The translations under genes were made by a program, and so were the position numbers. The notes beneath the pieces are model-generated. The model was not told where the DNA came from and did not search any database. It saw only the letters and a list, made by a program, of their open reading frames with translations. Shown piece by piece: positions 9,765 to 20,517 of a stretch of 64,000 nt of DNA. Position 1 is the first letter of the stretch. Each line of letters begins with the position of its first letter. The stretch is from IMG/VR virus record IMGVR_UViG_3300025120_014916, positions 62,001-126,000 of that record. One strand, 5' to 3'. The stretch is from a virus.

Positions 9765-12700
9765 TCAGTATCCATCGCGATACGAAGCTGTTATTTCACC
9801 ATTTGTTGTTGTATTATATGAATTTGTTGCGTTTTGATTAATTATTGTATGATACTCTAACGTGTTATTATCTAGATTGATTGCACCTGTGACAAATTGT
9901 GCAATTATGGGTGAATTTTTAAAAAAGCCTGATTTAAACTTTGAATCTCTTGATACTTCTAATAAATCAGAATAGTGACCGAAGTGATCATGAGAAAATA
10001 TATACTTCTCTCTTGATATAATTTGTTGATTTTTCCCTAGCACACTTAATGTATCTGGCGTTTGTAATTCGCCTTCGTCAAAATATCTTCTTGACTTATT
10101 AAAATGAGATGTAAACGGAAATACAAAAGTTTGTCTGCCTACATGTTTTGATCCATCTGGATTATTTAAAAAATTTGTTTCTGAATAAGTTCCTGCAAAA
10201 CTCTGATTAATTGAACTTATATAACTTCCTGTAAATCCATGTGGTACGTTTAACGATGAAAAACTACTACTGGCAACTTGATAAGTATGATAATGGTGAA
10301 CTTTACTTCCTTGAAGATATCCAATTCGATCTGCAGGTGTTGGGGTGTTTTTTCCAAATATTCTTTTTATGCCTGCGCCGTCATTTCTGTTTTCAAAACT
10401 ATAAACTATTCTATCAGAGTAACTTCCACCACCTAGTGACTCCGGCCTTGCAAATGACGCATTCATAGGTATCTTGTCTAAGTATGATCCAAAGTATTCG
10501 TCTTTTGTTGAGATATTAAATTTATCTACAACAGCTTCACTACCTATAGGTTCATTTATCTGTACAGACGTCAGCGATTGATTCATATTTTCATGATACT
10601 CTTTATTTTCTTTGACAAGCGAACCGTAAAGGTGTAATTTTAGATTTTTGCCTATTGTCATTTTATTAAATGAAGTGTCAGTATTTCCGGGTACGCCCTC
10701 AATCCCCCCAAGTGGGAGTGGATAATGAAACGTTAATGTTACTTTATCTTCTGGTAGAAGAATATAAGGCGAGATGTTAATATTCGAGCCCTGAATATTT
10801 CCGGAGGTTTTTATCTTATAGGGTAATTTGTCTGAATAGAAAGCATTTATATCATATTCTTTAACGTTACTTTTATCAATTGAATAATTGTTGTTTATTA
10901 TTCCTCTTGCTGTCTTGGTAAAAGTTGTTACACTTTGATTTGTTTCTAGTTTATCTGACAGGGTAAAACCTCGGCCTCCGGTTGGATTACCTGAGTATAC
11001 TGCAAACAGTTCCCCTGTATCCACGCCTTTAAGATAGATTCTTTGCGTTTCAGAAACAATTGGCATATTCCTAACAGGTGCTTCAATAGTAAAACTACCT
11101 GTGATGGGATTTAATCCCACATCGGCCCAATTTAATGGTTGACTGCTTATATTAGATATTTCATGAGTTCTGTCTCTAGACAACCCATCGTTTAAAAGTT
11201 TTTCTACATCTATTTTTGAATTTGATGACGTTGCATATAGGGTCATCTGTCCGTATGTTATTAATTCTGCTGTATGACGTGGGTACCCAAAAATATTATC
11301 TGACGTTGAATCTAAAATATCTCTTCTTTCAAGCGTGCCATCATTTTTTTCTATTTTGAAGTTTTGGGAATACAACTTTCCTGAATTCTTGTTGAGACGT
11401 AATAATGAAAAAGATGGAATCATTACTAGCGATGAATCAGACATCTTTTTTGAAGGTTTGTTTTCTGATGTATTGTTGTAACTATATGAAAGTTTATATG
11501 CATCCCTAGAACCTGTATTAACACTATTCGCAAATTCAAATTTTGAATCAAATTCTAAAACTACTTTTTCTAGCAAGAATGGTTTTGAAATATAGTTTTT
11601 AAGACTTATACCTACATCATGGTTACCCCAGAATCTCGAATCGGCTGGAAACCCAAAAGATGTTGTGGGTTGTGCAAATGATGACAAGGCTTCCCTAGAT
11701 CTGTTTTTTAAGTTGGTTTGAGAAGTTGAAGCTGATGCCACTGTATCTATTGTTGTAAATGCTTGTCCGTTTTTATTTAAAAATAATTCAAAGTCCCCAG
11801 CATTTTGGTATGTTACTGCGCGCCATGGGAATACTGAGGGTGAGAATTTTTTTTGAGTTTCATCCCAATAGACATTTATATTTTGGGCAATATTCGGATC
11901 GTTTACTGCTGTATATACAGAGTTTCCAGATGTTGAATTTAAATTATTTGAATAATTCTCAGTAATTCCTATTACTTGCTCGAAATTACTGTTTAAATCA
12001 ATTGTAAATGAAGTTTTATCTTTTAATGGTGAAGTAAAACCATCTATAATGTTACTATCTACACCTTCGTCAAAAAATGATCTTCCAGTGAAAGGCAACA
12101 TTACGTTGTCTTTAAATGCAGTTATTTTCTGGTTTTCATCTGTAAAATATAATGAAGCATCTGAAATACCGGATACAGTACGTGCTGTTGTTGTTATATC
12201 TGATCGCGTGTGTGGGGTTGCAATAAAGTTTTGATCAATATACTTTCCTGCAAAAGATTCATGATCTATTAATATTGGATATCTTATTTCCTGGTTTGCA
12301 GAAAGAATCTCAATTCTGCCAATCCCCCAACAAGTATCTAAAGATCTAAATCTGATTCGGTATGGATTTCTGGAAAATACCATGCCAGACTTATCAATAT
12401 CTTTAAAGTGAATTGTAAAAGATCTTCTAAACTGGTGCTGCTTAGGTGTCAATATTATTCCGTTTGAGTATTGAGGACTATAAAACTCTTCCAAGCTAGT
12501 TTCATCTGTTGCTGTATGTGTTTTTATTACTTTCCAAGGTGCCCCGGGTAAAGTCTGTATTTCAACAAACAAACTTGATCCTGGACTAGTAAGCGGTTTA
12601 GAAAGATTCAAATGACCCGATTTTTGATTATAGGGACCAAGTATTAAATCATAATATATTATTGCGTTGTTGACGTAGTCTTTTGTTTGTATCCAAGACT

Positions 12701-14315
12701 CGCCTGGCTGAGAAAAAGAAAGTGCTTTATCATATACTTTGCCAGAAACACCAATCTTTTGTTCTCTTTTTATAGATGCTAATGAAACAATCCACAAATT
12801 GTCGTCAGGTATTATACCTAATTTTGGAATATTAAAAAGTCTTTCGCTATCTGTTATATTAGAACTTAAAAATCTGTGCCTTCCTTTTTTAAACTCATCT
12901 ATTATTTTACTACCAAAAAACAATGTGTGTTTATCATCAAAAGGAGCCCTATCCTTAACACGACGGTCACTTCTATCACCTGTTCTATTAATTACTGACA
13001 AACTGTTTTGCTTTTGATCTCTAATTTTTTGCATAATTTTAGGAGATAAGTTTATATAGCCGCTATCTCTTCCAAATACATTAGAGTTTTCAAGTATGCA
13101 ATTTCTTGTTGAATCGCAAACAGCGCCTACGTCCTCAGCTGATAAAGCAGAAGACCAAATTGCAATGTCGAATAGAAGACTGTTAGGAAGCTGGGTTCCT
13201 CTTACATAAATCATATTTGTTTTACTAAGGCTGGTCATTGAGCTAGCATTAGCAGGAATTGCAGTTGAAGCGAATATTAAAGGGGTAGTATAGGTATGCA
13301 TTGCTGCATAGTCTGCCGGGGTTTCTCCTTCTCCTGCTGAACCCAAAACATCACTCATGAATGCTTGATGTGTTGATACCCAAGTATTTTTATCAGCACC
13401 TGAAAAAGAACGCGAACGACTAGCGACAACGCTTGGTACATCAGACGTGTTTGTGGAATCAACGCAATTAACGTATATCTTCATTCCGGCTCTAGTTCCT
13501 GATCCGTCATATGTCACACAAATATGATTCCATTCTCCTGGTTTTAAAATATTAGCTGATGATCTAACTGACAAAGTAGAACTAGTTCCTGAATATGAAT
13601 ATGTTGTACCGGTCAAACCTGATGTGATGTTAACATCAAACAATGTAAATTCTAGTTTTCCACACTCCTTTATAAACAAACCGTATTGAAATGTTTTATG
13701 AAATATGGCAGGTGAATTAAGTCTTAAAGTGCCGCCTCTATCGTATACTCTTTGCGGATTTTGCGTCGAATCAACTGGGTGGTACCATATGCTTATGGTA
13801 AACGGTGTATCTTGTGTTGCGCCGGCGTTGGCAAAATTAATATTTGAAATATTGTCAATAAATAACTTGTCATCACCTATATTTGTAGCCAAACAATTAT
13901 TATCTTTTGATGGTGCACTTATCATTGTTGTGTTTAACCAATAACAATTATCTCCGCATAGTGACATATTTTCCATACTAAAATATGATCTTAGCTTTCT
14001 AGGAAGTAGACTAGTTAAATATGAAAATTTTGCACTGTCTGATTGTTGGAATACTTGAGTTTTTGCAATTTTTGATGTAAATAAAGAAATATCTGATGAA
14101 TTCAAACTTCTGTCGTCTGCTACCTTAATAAATGTATCATCACCTAGTGCTTGAATAGAACCGGTTTTGTCTCCGCAAAAGTTAGACCAAAATACTAAAT
14201 TTTCTTTTTGAGTATACACTTTTTCTGAATTTTGAGATATGTAATTTTGATTATGATCATAATAGTCTGTGGCTATCAATTCAGTTGTTCTAGTTTTATT
14301 ATTAAGTCTTGGCAT
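9765..14315 (-). CDS. Giant LamG-domain tail/baseplate protein (1,516 aa)
   Basis: Residues about 165-400 read as a concanavalin A-like/LamG (jelly-roll) domain: FTISIWYHP, then GEWNHICVTYDG, then a closing strand near LLFDIAIWSSAL. This order is typical of LamG domains that bind glycans or pack on the virion surface. The remaining ~1,100 residues are beta-rich and Ser/Thr/Asn-rich, without membrane segments or an enzyme signature, as in baseplate-anchored fibre or spike proteins. The gene follows the 393-aa gene by four bases in the leftward virion operon. Carbohydrate binding is inferred from the fold only. Confidence 0.75.
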   Translation of the reverse strand: MPRLNNKTRTTELIATDYYDHNQNYISQNSEKVYTQKENLVFWSNFCGDKTGSIQALGDDTFIKVADDRSLNSSDISLFTSKIAKTQVFQQSDSAKFSYLTSLLPRKLRSYFSMENMSLCGDNCYWLNTTMISAPSKDNNCLATNIGDDKLFIDNISNINFANAGATQDTPFTISIWYHPVDSTQNPQRVYDRGGTLRLNSPAIFHKTFQYGLFIKECGKLEFTLFDVNITSGLTGTTYSYSGTSSTLSVRSSANILKPGEWNHICVTYDGSGTRAGMKIYVNCVDSTNTSDVPSVVASRSRSFSGADKNTWVSTHQAFMSDVLGSAGEGETPADYAAMHTYTTPLIFASTAIPANASSMTSLSKTNMIYVRGTQLPNSLLFDIAIWSSALSAEDVGAVCDSTRNCILENSNVFGRDSGYINLSPKIMQKIRDQKQNSLSVINRTGDRSDRRVKDRAPFDDKHTLFFGSKIIDEFKKGRHRFLSSNITDSERLFNIPKLGIIPDDNLWIVSLASIKREQKIGVSGKVYDKALSFSQPGESWIQTKDYVNNAIIYYDLILGPYNQKSGHLNLSKPLTSPGSSLFVEIQTLPGAPWKVIKTHTATDETSLEEFYSPQYSNGIILTPKQHQFRRSFTIHFKDIDKSGMVFSRNPYRIRFRSLDTCWGIGRIEILSANQEIRYPILIDHESFAGKYIDQNFIATPHTRSDITTTARTVSGISDASLYFTDENQKITAFKDNVMLPFTGRSFFDEGVDSNIIDGFTSPLKDKTSFTIDLNSNFEQVIGITENYSNNLNSTSGNSVYTAVNDPNIAQNINVYWDETQKKFSPSVFPWRAVTYQNAGDFELFLNKNGQAFTTIDTVASASTSQTNLKNRSREALSSFAQPTTSFGFPADSRFWGNHDVGISLKNYISKPFLLEKVVLEFDSKFEFANSVNTGSRDAYKLSYSYNNTSENKPSKKMSDSSLVMIPSFSLLRLNKNSGKLYSQNFKIEKNDGTLERRDILDSTSDNIFGYPRHTAELITYGQMTLYATSSNSKIDVEKLLNDGLSRDRTHEISNISSQPLNWADVGLNPITGSFTIEAPVRNMPIVSETQRIYLKGVDTGELFAVYSGNPTGGRGFTLSDKLETNQSVTTFTKTARGIINNNYSIDKSNVKEYDINAFYSDKLPYKIKTSGNIQGSNINISPYILLPEDKVTLTFHYPLPLGGIEGVPGNTDTSFNKMTIGKNLKLHLYGSLVKENKEYHENMNQSLTSVQINEPIGSEAVVDKFNISTKDEYFGSYLDKIPMNASFARPESLGGGSYSDRIVYSFENRNDGAGIKRIFGKNTPTPADRIGYLQGSKVHHYHTYQVASSSFSSLNVPHGFTGSYISSINQSFAGTYSETNFLNNPDGSKHVGRQTFVFPFTSHFNKSRRYFDEGELQTPDTLSVLGKNQQIISREKYIFSHDHFGHYSDLLEVSRDSKFKSGFFKNSPIIAQFVTGAINLDNNTLEYHTIINQNATNSYNTTTNGEITASYRDGY

Positions 14316-14319
14316 TATT

Positions 14320-15501
14320 TTATTCCCTTAAAAGGCCGGCAAAAGCTATTGAGTCTGTGCCCAGGATGGTCTGTATTACATTTTCATACTTAGGTCTTAG
14401 TATACTACCGTTACCACTACTTTTAAACCTCGTACCTACGTCCGAAACGTCTCTTGTTGATTCACTGCTTAATATTGCATTTTGCAATTTTTCGTTTTTT
14501 ATACTAGTATATCTCGCTTCGTAAGCCCTGTCTTTTGCTATCTTGTCAATGTAAGGTGGACTCATATACTTTCCAGTAGACACATAGCCATCCAAACTAT
14601 ACTGATATCCTGACGTTGTGGTGTTTCCTAGCTTAGTATACGTAAATTTACTGTCTGCAAATACCAAATCTTGACAATCTTCAAAAAAATCATACTTGTA
14701 AGATTCAAAATCAGTTTTATTCTGTATTTGGCTGGTTCCTTTTCTCAACTCAGTTGTACTGCCGGCCGGTAAATCCCACGGTCCAGAACAAAAAGATGCT
14801 CTGATTCCTCTTACTTGAATATCAGCTGCAGATGTATTTGCTTTTTTACTTCTAACTTCAAGTACGTCAATGGCACCGTCATAAATGGCTTCTTCAGGTT
14901 CAGTATAATGCAAATAATCTTCAACGTTGTTATTGATGATCATATAAGCTCTATAGTATTTTCCTCTTCTAATATATTCCACTGGGTCCAGGCGTCCCGG
15001 ATAATCATAAAAAGGATTAAACTTTTTTTCTATTCCGTCATTTATAACATTAAAATTATAAGAGTACAATTGACCAAATGTTGTTTCTTCATATGTATTA
15101 ACAACATTACCAAATTCATCAACAACCTCGGGTGAGTTAATTGTTAAATGTGGTAGCATGGAACAAACTTTATCGTTTAAGTGATTGACATTGTGACCTT
15201 GTTTAAAGTCTGAAAGACTGTGCGAAGAAACAGAGTCTCCTAAAATCGACACCCTACCTATTCTTTTAACACCTAAGGTATCATCCTCAATTACTACTTT
15301 GACTTCAGACTGTTTTCTTTCAACAGTTATCTGGCCTATTCTAACTGTGGCAGCTGTGGAAACTGACTGTGCTGCTTCGTCGACATTCTTTAATGTATCT
15401 GAAGGAAGCCCAGCAGCTTTGTCAGAAAAAAATGTTGTCATGTGCTTTCTTAATCTATTATTAAGTCTGGCCTTGACTATGTGTGATGTAACTGATGCCA
15501 T
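14320..15501 (-). CDS. Unrecognised baseplate-region structural protein (393 aa)
   Basis: Soluble 393-residue protein starting MASVTSHIVKARLNNRLRKH, basic at the N-terminus and followed by mixed alpha/beta sequence with several Tyr-rich stretches (for example FNPFYDYPGRLDPVEYIRRG). No signal peptide, repeat or catalytic motif. It is translated between the gpI/LamG-like gene (10 bases upstream) and the 1,516-aa LamG protein (4 bases downstream), so it is probably a connector or accessory subunit of the tail baseplate. This is inferred from position only. Confidence 0.65.
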   Translation of the reverse strand: MASVTSHIVKARLNNRLRKHMTTFFSDKAAGLPSDTLKNVDEAAQSVSTAATVRIGQITVERKQSEVKVVIEDDTLGVKRIGRVSILGDSVSSHSLSDFKQGHNVNHLNDKVCSMLPHLTINSPEVVDEFGNVVNTYEETTFGQLYSYNFNVINDGIEKKFNPFYDYPGRLDPVEYIRRGKYYRAYMIINNNVEDYLHYTEPEEAIYDGAIDVLEVRSKKANTSAADIQVRGIRASFCSGPWDLPAGSTTELRKGTSQIQNKTDFESYKYDFFEDCQDLVFADSKFTYTKLGNTTTSGYQYSLDGYVSTGKYMSPPYIDKIAKDRAYEARYTSIKNEKLQNAILSSESTRDVSDVGTRFKSSGNGSILRPKYENVIQTILGTDSIAFAGLLRE

Positions 15502-15511
15502 AATAATTCTC

Positions 15512-18500
15512 TTAAAATTTACAAATTTTGGTAGTTAGTTGTGATAAAAGTAGTGTTCCACGGTTCGGATCTCTAGGTAGTGATTTTAAATAAATCTCAT
15601 CAAAAAGATATTTAAATCTATTTCTTTCTAAAACATGCGATTCATATACAAAATTAATACCCATAAATGTTGTTGTTCTAGGTATGAGAGAATAAACTAA
15701 GTCTGTATAAGAATTATCAATCCATTTAAAAATATTTCTATATCTTCCCAAATCTAGATCTTCTATGACATTATGAAAGTAAACATTACTAAAAGACCTG
15801 ATGTCACGATATTCCTCTGCGAACAATGAATTTGGTTGACCTAATGCATTTTCAATGGGCTGAAAGTCTGGAAATATCGTCATAATATTTTCATTAAGCC
15901 CTTTCATAACTGACATGTCTATTGAAAACCTAGTATCGTCTACAGTTTCTTCAAGTAGAGGTGTTTCATAAACAGGTGAAATTAAAGCAAACTTATTATC
16001 TTTTAAAAAGCTAGAATTCTGTAGAGATCTTATACGGATTTTTTCTTTTGTGCTGTTTAAGTCAAAATTTTCAGATAGTATTTCGTATATGTGATGATTT
16101 GGTGTCATAACAATTTTTAGCGGTTCAAAATTTTCCCCTTGCAAATGCAAGTTATTTTGTGAAAAGTCAAAAAATTTAATTTTTCCATCTACTTTTGAGC
16201 TAGTTGTTGCTTGTTTTCCGTAGGTTTGAAGTCTCAATCTTTCAAAGCTACCGGTCTCACTTAAAGAAAAGTTATAATTAATTTCAGGATTGTTTGTGCC
16301 AACTGAGTTTGGATTTTTTGCATAACTTAAAAATTCATTTTCTTTTTTAAATGATGACCAAAAATTTAAATAAGATACTTCACCAGAAAATATTGTTGAC
16401 TTATATTTTTCGTCACTACTTTTATTGATAAACTTTGCTGATGATTCTATACTTTGTGAACCTATTATTAAAAAAGACCCAGAAGAATTATACTGTGGTG
16501 ACCAATTGGTGACAACTGAATCGCTTTTTTTAGATATGAAAGAAGAAGTATAATGATACTCTTGCTGCTTACCACCTAAATATTTTGCTGCTCTTAAGAA
16601 ATATTCGTCACTATAAGTATTACTTGAATTAATTCCATTGTTTTTCGAAAAGTTAATTGACCATATGTCGCCGTCTAAAATATTAACATTTTTTATTTCA
16701 ATTGAATTAATTAAATTGTTAGAAACTCCGTCGCTTATATGCGCGTTTATTGCTGTGTCGGTTGCAACAAGATTAATTACTGTACCTTCTTTATTTGTGC
16801 TAGCATCTGATCCCGTTACATTCACCCTAAACAAGCTTTGTGTTGACGGGTGATTTAATCTCTTGTCAAAGGTATAATAACCTTGTATCGTAAAAGAAGA
16901 CGTTGTGAAAAGGCCATCAGATTTATCGTTACTTTGACCGTTTACGTATGAACCTTTTATTATGGGTATACCCATTTCGCTTCTAGTGCCGGACAAATAA
17001 GGAGATTTTAAAGATGGGGTAGATGAGCTTCGACCCTCATTGTTTAAAGCAGTAATATTTAAATTAGAAATACTTCCTGAAAAATTTAAAAAATTAATAA
17101 TATCTTTTTTTAACTCTACAGATGTTGACAAGTCTTTGGTTTTTGAGCCGCCATATTCACGAAAATTAAATATATTTTCAGCTTCAATACCTGAAGAACG
17201 AAATATAGACCTAATTGCGTCCATATGTCCTTTTGTTTGCTTGATATTTGCAATATCTGATAGTATTCTGCGCCATATTAGGTTTTGTAACTCTTGAAGG
17301 CCTCTTACAGCTAGTTCAGGATTGCTTTTGATGTCGTAACCAGATATTAACTGGTCTACATTTGCATTTGAAAAAAGGCTTGGCAGGTTGAGCCCTAAGT
17401 GAGTACCTAGCCTACTAAGAAACTTATTTGAAACTGTTTCGTATTCATCGTATTCTACAAAATTAATTTTTGAAAAATGATCTAGATATATCTTGATCTC
17501 ATCGAATATTTTTGCCCAACTTAAAAGAAGTTTAACTAATAGTTGAATTGATGTTCTTGTATTTTGCGTTGACTGAATTGATGACTTTTCGCTTAGCGCG
17601 TTTTCTAAATTGCCGAGTGTTTTTTGAAGATTATCTTGCTCATTTCCTAGTTCTAAGTAGTGGGGTGGCACCAATTTTGTAATTAAGTTTGGATTTACAT
17701 TATCATATTCAACTGCTTCATCTAACAAACTTGTGTTTAATGCTACGACCGGTGCATAGCCCGGAAACAATACGGGTGAATCTGACATTTTTTCCAGTTT
17801 AACAGGCTGTGTTGTGTGACTACCTGTATTTCTTGTATACGCTGCGAGATAATTTTTTATTGTTGAATTTAGACTATTTCCTGACGCGTCTAATACAATG
17901 TTGTTGCCGGCATACACACCAAAAGGTTCATTAAACTTATAATACAGTGCTAGATTGTCATGACCTGACACAGATCGATACATATATTTTTTAATTTCTT
18001 TTTTAGATATTGCCCTATGAAATATTCTTAATTCATCGATCGATCCTGTCAAAGTTTCTTCAAGGGTAAATATACTCTTGTCATCTCTTACATTGAACCC
18101 TCTACCTATTGACATGTCACCTGTTGGAGATATGCTATTAAAATATACTTTGTTACTAGAGGTTGCATATGTATGATCCTGTATACTGTCAGACATAAGC
18201 ATTAAAGAGCTGAACTGGTTGCAATCATGGTATTCAGCTGTAACATGAACAAATTCACCCTTAGGTAGTGTTGCTGATGCTTTAATTGATCTAGATCCTG
18301 AATTAATTAAAAAATCAATTTTGCAATTATTAACATCACTTGATGCGCTTAGGTATACACCAAAATTATAAGCAAGTGATTGATGTTTTTGAATGATCGC
18401 CTGATTGTCATTTGATTGTTTTGGTAAGTTTATAAAAAATTGTACATTTAAAGGTAATGAACCCGGGTTTATTTTGCTTTCTGCCTTTTTGTTTTTAGAT

Positions 18501-18994
18501 ATATCTTTATATTCAATACCTGAAAAGTCTTTAACGTCGATGTAAGTTCCGTTTAGTTGACTTTCTCCCTTTTTTGTTCCTGATAAAATTAAATAGCCTA
18601 GGTTTCTAGGATATATGTCATAAACATGTTTTTCATAGCCAGTTAGGCTATCTTCAAAAGATTCGATATCTTTATTTGTTCCTTCGTACGGAAACTTATT
18701 TAGTATTAAGTCAAAAGATTCATTAACTTTTGCAACAGCTGAATGGAAGAATGTATGATTAATAAAGTTGCTGTAATCAGTATTTATTTCTTGTGTGGAC
18801 ACTACGGCTTCTTTATCACCGTATCTGTAAGAAGCTGTACTAAAAATATTTGTATTTTTAAAAGATTCAAAAGAAATATTTTTATCTTGAGCTCGATTAA
18901 GATAATCAGATGATTGCCTGGTACTTTTTCTCATTTTAGGTTTAAATAACTTACTAGGTTGTCGCTGCCTAGATATTGTTTTTCTTTTTGACAT
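15512..18994 (-). CDS. Baseplate protein with gpI-like core flanked by LamG-like domains (1,160 aa)
   Basis: Three parts are visible. Residues about 175-355 form a LamG-like jelly roll (strands around FGVYLSASS, GEFVHVTAEYHD, GSIDELRIFHRAI). Residues about 505-620 match the pattern of the phage P2 gpI/T4-type baseplate tail-fibre attachment family: IWRRILSDIANIKQTKG followed by FREYGG is the hallmark 'build on a list of coils' region. Residues about 700-900 look like a second LamG-like domain (FTIQGYYTFDKR, SYLNFWSSF). Such proteins sit at the baseplate periphery and anchor fibres. It lies 8 bases after the DNRLRE-like gene. The gpI relationship is by motif memory and would need a profile search. 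Confidence 0.7.
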   Translation of the reverse strand: MSKRKTISRQRQPSKLFKPKMRKSTRQSSDYLNRAQDKNISFESFKNTNIFSTASYRYGDKEAVVSTQEINTDYSNFINHTFFHSAVAKVNESFDLILNKFPYEGTNKDIESFEDSLTGYEKHVYDIYPRNLGYLILSGTKKGESQLNGTYIDVKDFSGIEYKDISKNKKAESKINPGSLPLNVQFFINLPKQSNDNQAIIQKHQSLAYNFGVYLSASSDVNNCKIDFLINSGSRSIKASATLPKGEFVHVTAEYHDCNQFSSLMLMSDSIQDHTYATSSNKVYFNSISPTGDMSIGRGFNVRDDKSIFTLEETLTGSIDELRIFHRAISKKEIKKYMYRSVSGHDNLALYYKFNEPFGVYAGNNIVLDASGNSLNSTIKNYLAAYTRNTGSHTTQPVKLEKMSDSPVLFPGYAPVVALNTSLLDEAVEYDNVNPNLITKLVPPHYLELGNEQDNLQKTLGNLENALSEKSSIQSTQNTRTSIQLLVKLLLSWAKIFDEIKIYLDHFSKINFVEYDEYETVSNKFLSRLGTHLGLNLPSLFSNANVDQLISGYDIKSNPELAVRGLQELQNLIWRRILSDIANIKQTKGHMDAIRSIFRSSGIEAENIFNFREYGGSKTKDLSTSVELKKDIINFLNFSGSISNLNITALNNEGRSSSTPSLKSPYLSGTRSEMGIPIIKGSYVNGQSNDKSDGLFTTSSFTIQGYYTFDKRLNHPSTQSLFRVNVTGSDASTNKEGTVINLVATDTAINAHISDGVSNNLINSIEIKNVNILDGDIWSINFSKNNGINSSNTYSDEYFLRAAKYLGGKQQEYHYTSSFISKKSDSVVTNWSPQYNSSGSFLIIGSQSIESSAKFINKSSDEKYKSTIFSGEVSYLNFWSSFKKENEFLSYAKNPNSVGTNNPEINYNFSLSETGSFERLRLQTYGKQATTSSKVDGKIKFFDFSQNNLHLQGENFEPLKIVMTPNHHIYEILSENFDLNSTKEKIRIRSLQNSSFLKDNKFALISPVYETPLLEETVDDTRFSIDMSVMKGLNENIMTIFPDFQPIENALGQPNSLFAEEYRDIRSFSNVYFHNVIEDLDLGRYRNIFKWIDNSYTDLVYSLIPRTTTFMGINFVYESHVLERNRFKYLFDEIYLKSLPRDPNRGTLLLSQLTTKICKF

Positions 18995-19002
18995 TTTTAC
19001 AC

Positions 19003-20517
19003 CTACTCAACTATGAACTTTGAAGCAGCGTCTGTTATATAAGTATTTATGCTGCCTTGTTTGACTAAATATTCAAAAACATATGATCTACCTCGAGGCA
19101 AACTTGACATGTAAAAGTCATAATACATACCATCAGAATCTGTAGATAATTTTGTTGAATTGTTTTTTATATCAAAAGGTATAAGCATCTTACCGTTGAT
19201 AGCGTCTCTTACTGAATAGTGTACGTTTTCAAATATCTCGCTTGGCTTATCTATAGGGCCTTTTGTAAAAACAACTTCTCGGTCTGCGTTTTCAATAAAC
19301 AAGCGTATCCTTACATAGTCTGTTTCTTTATATCTGTCATTTAAATTTAATGTGGTTGCCAAAAGCCTTCTTTCTCTATACTTTAAACTAGTCCTTAAGT
19401 TCTTTTTTACTTTTAAAGATGAAGACAAGTATGTAATTGTTTCATCATTAGAAGACCAAATTGCATCAAACTCTAATTCTTTTTTTGTCTTAAGCGCTGT
19501 GTTTAAGCCGGTATCGTAACTTGAAAGAGCAAAAGAAGCAGAGTATAATCCAACTATTCTATTTTCGCTTCTAATGGCTTGTGACACATTGAAGTTTTTA
19601 GAAAAAGATCCGGATCGGATTTTTAGTATCATCGCCCCTGTTGGCGCGATATCTGTATTATCAGAATTTTTAATATTGCTGGGTGCAGATCTAGAAAAGT
19701 TATTTAGATACAATGAACCTGAATAATCAAAAACATAATTTCCATGATTATCAGTAATACTGTCATTATATTTAATAACTAACTTTGGCCTCAATGCAGA
19801 ATTTGCTGTATTTCTTGATGCAAACCTTTTAACAAAGTAAGAGCGATCATCTTTTTCATATGATCCGGATAGCGCAACAAGTAGACCATTATTTGTTATT
19901 AAGTTCTTAACTGACGCTGACACAAAACTGGTCACATCAATATTTAAGTTTTCCTCTCCTGTTGAAAAGAATTGTTCAGAGCAAAGAGGGATTGCAGAAG
20001 CCTGCCCTGCCAGTGTTCCACTTACTATGACGTCAATATTTGATTCTCCTAAGCTTCCTGATTTACTTGCCCCGGGTAATTGCCACGCTGTCAATACACC
20101 GTTTTTATACGATGCAGTTATCCAGTTTGTTGCTCCTAAATCTTTGTATTCAGTTATATCGTAACCTGAACCCTCATCAAAGTCTTTTGCTAAAGGAAAG
20201 ACTATTACATTGAAGTTTGAAGGTGTGGTTTGGCCGCCGTATACATCGTGTAGAACTAAGCTTGCTTTAAAACTAGCATCGCCTACATTTATAGATCCGT
20301 TATTGTGCATATCTTTGATGTCGCTTAAACCAAACTTTAAAAGAAGTCTAGAGTTTTCAATTGGCTTGGTTTCTCCGGAGATCGATGATTCATTATATAA
20401 CTTAAACAAGTCAAGAGTTCCCGCCTGGCCTACATTCGCATCAGTTGCTCTGAATCTGTTGTTTATTATTTTATTGGTAATGTAGCCGTCTTTACTAGCT
20501 GATAAAACTCTTTGCAT
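19003..20517 (-). CDS. DNRLRE-like beta-domain virion protein (504 aa)
   Basis: The N-terminal ~250 residues resemble the DNRLRE/CBM-like domains of secreted adhesins: a start-to-fold pattern of ASKDGYITN, then SRLLLKFGLSDI, then SFKASLVLHDVYGG and finally ALRPKLVIKY. The C-terminal half is beta-rich and carries another repeated-looking strand pattern. The start ATG at 20517 shares its base with the last base of the gp6-like gene, a translationally coupled arrangement. Context places it on the baseplate periphery, perhaps replacing T4 gp7/gp8-type wedge proteins. No enzyme motif. Confidence 0.65.
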   Translation of the reverse strand: MQRVLSASKDGYITNKIINNRFRATDANVGQAGTLDLFKLYNESSISGETKPIENSRLLLKFGLSDIKDMHNNGSINVGDASFKASLVLHDVYGGQTTPSNFNVIVFPLAKDFDEGSGYDITEYKDLGATNWITASYKNGVLTAWQLPGASKSGSLGESNIDVIVSGTLAGQASAIPLCSEQFFSTGEENLNIDVTSFVSASVKNLITNNGLLVALSGSYEKDDRSYFVKRFASRNTANSALRPKLVIKYNDSITDNHGNYVFDYSGSLYLNNFSRSAPSNIKNSDNTDIAPTGAMILKIRSGSFSKNFNVSQAIRSENRIVGLYSASFALSSYDTGLNTALKTKKELEFDAIWSSNDETITYLSSSLKVKKNLRTSLKYRERRLLATTLNLNDRYKETDYVRIRLFIENADREVVFTKGPIDKPSEIFENVHYSVRDAINGKMLIPFDIKNNSTKLSTDSDGMYYDFYMSSLPRGRSYVFEYLVKQGSINTYITDAASKFIVE

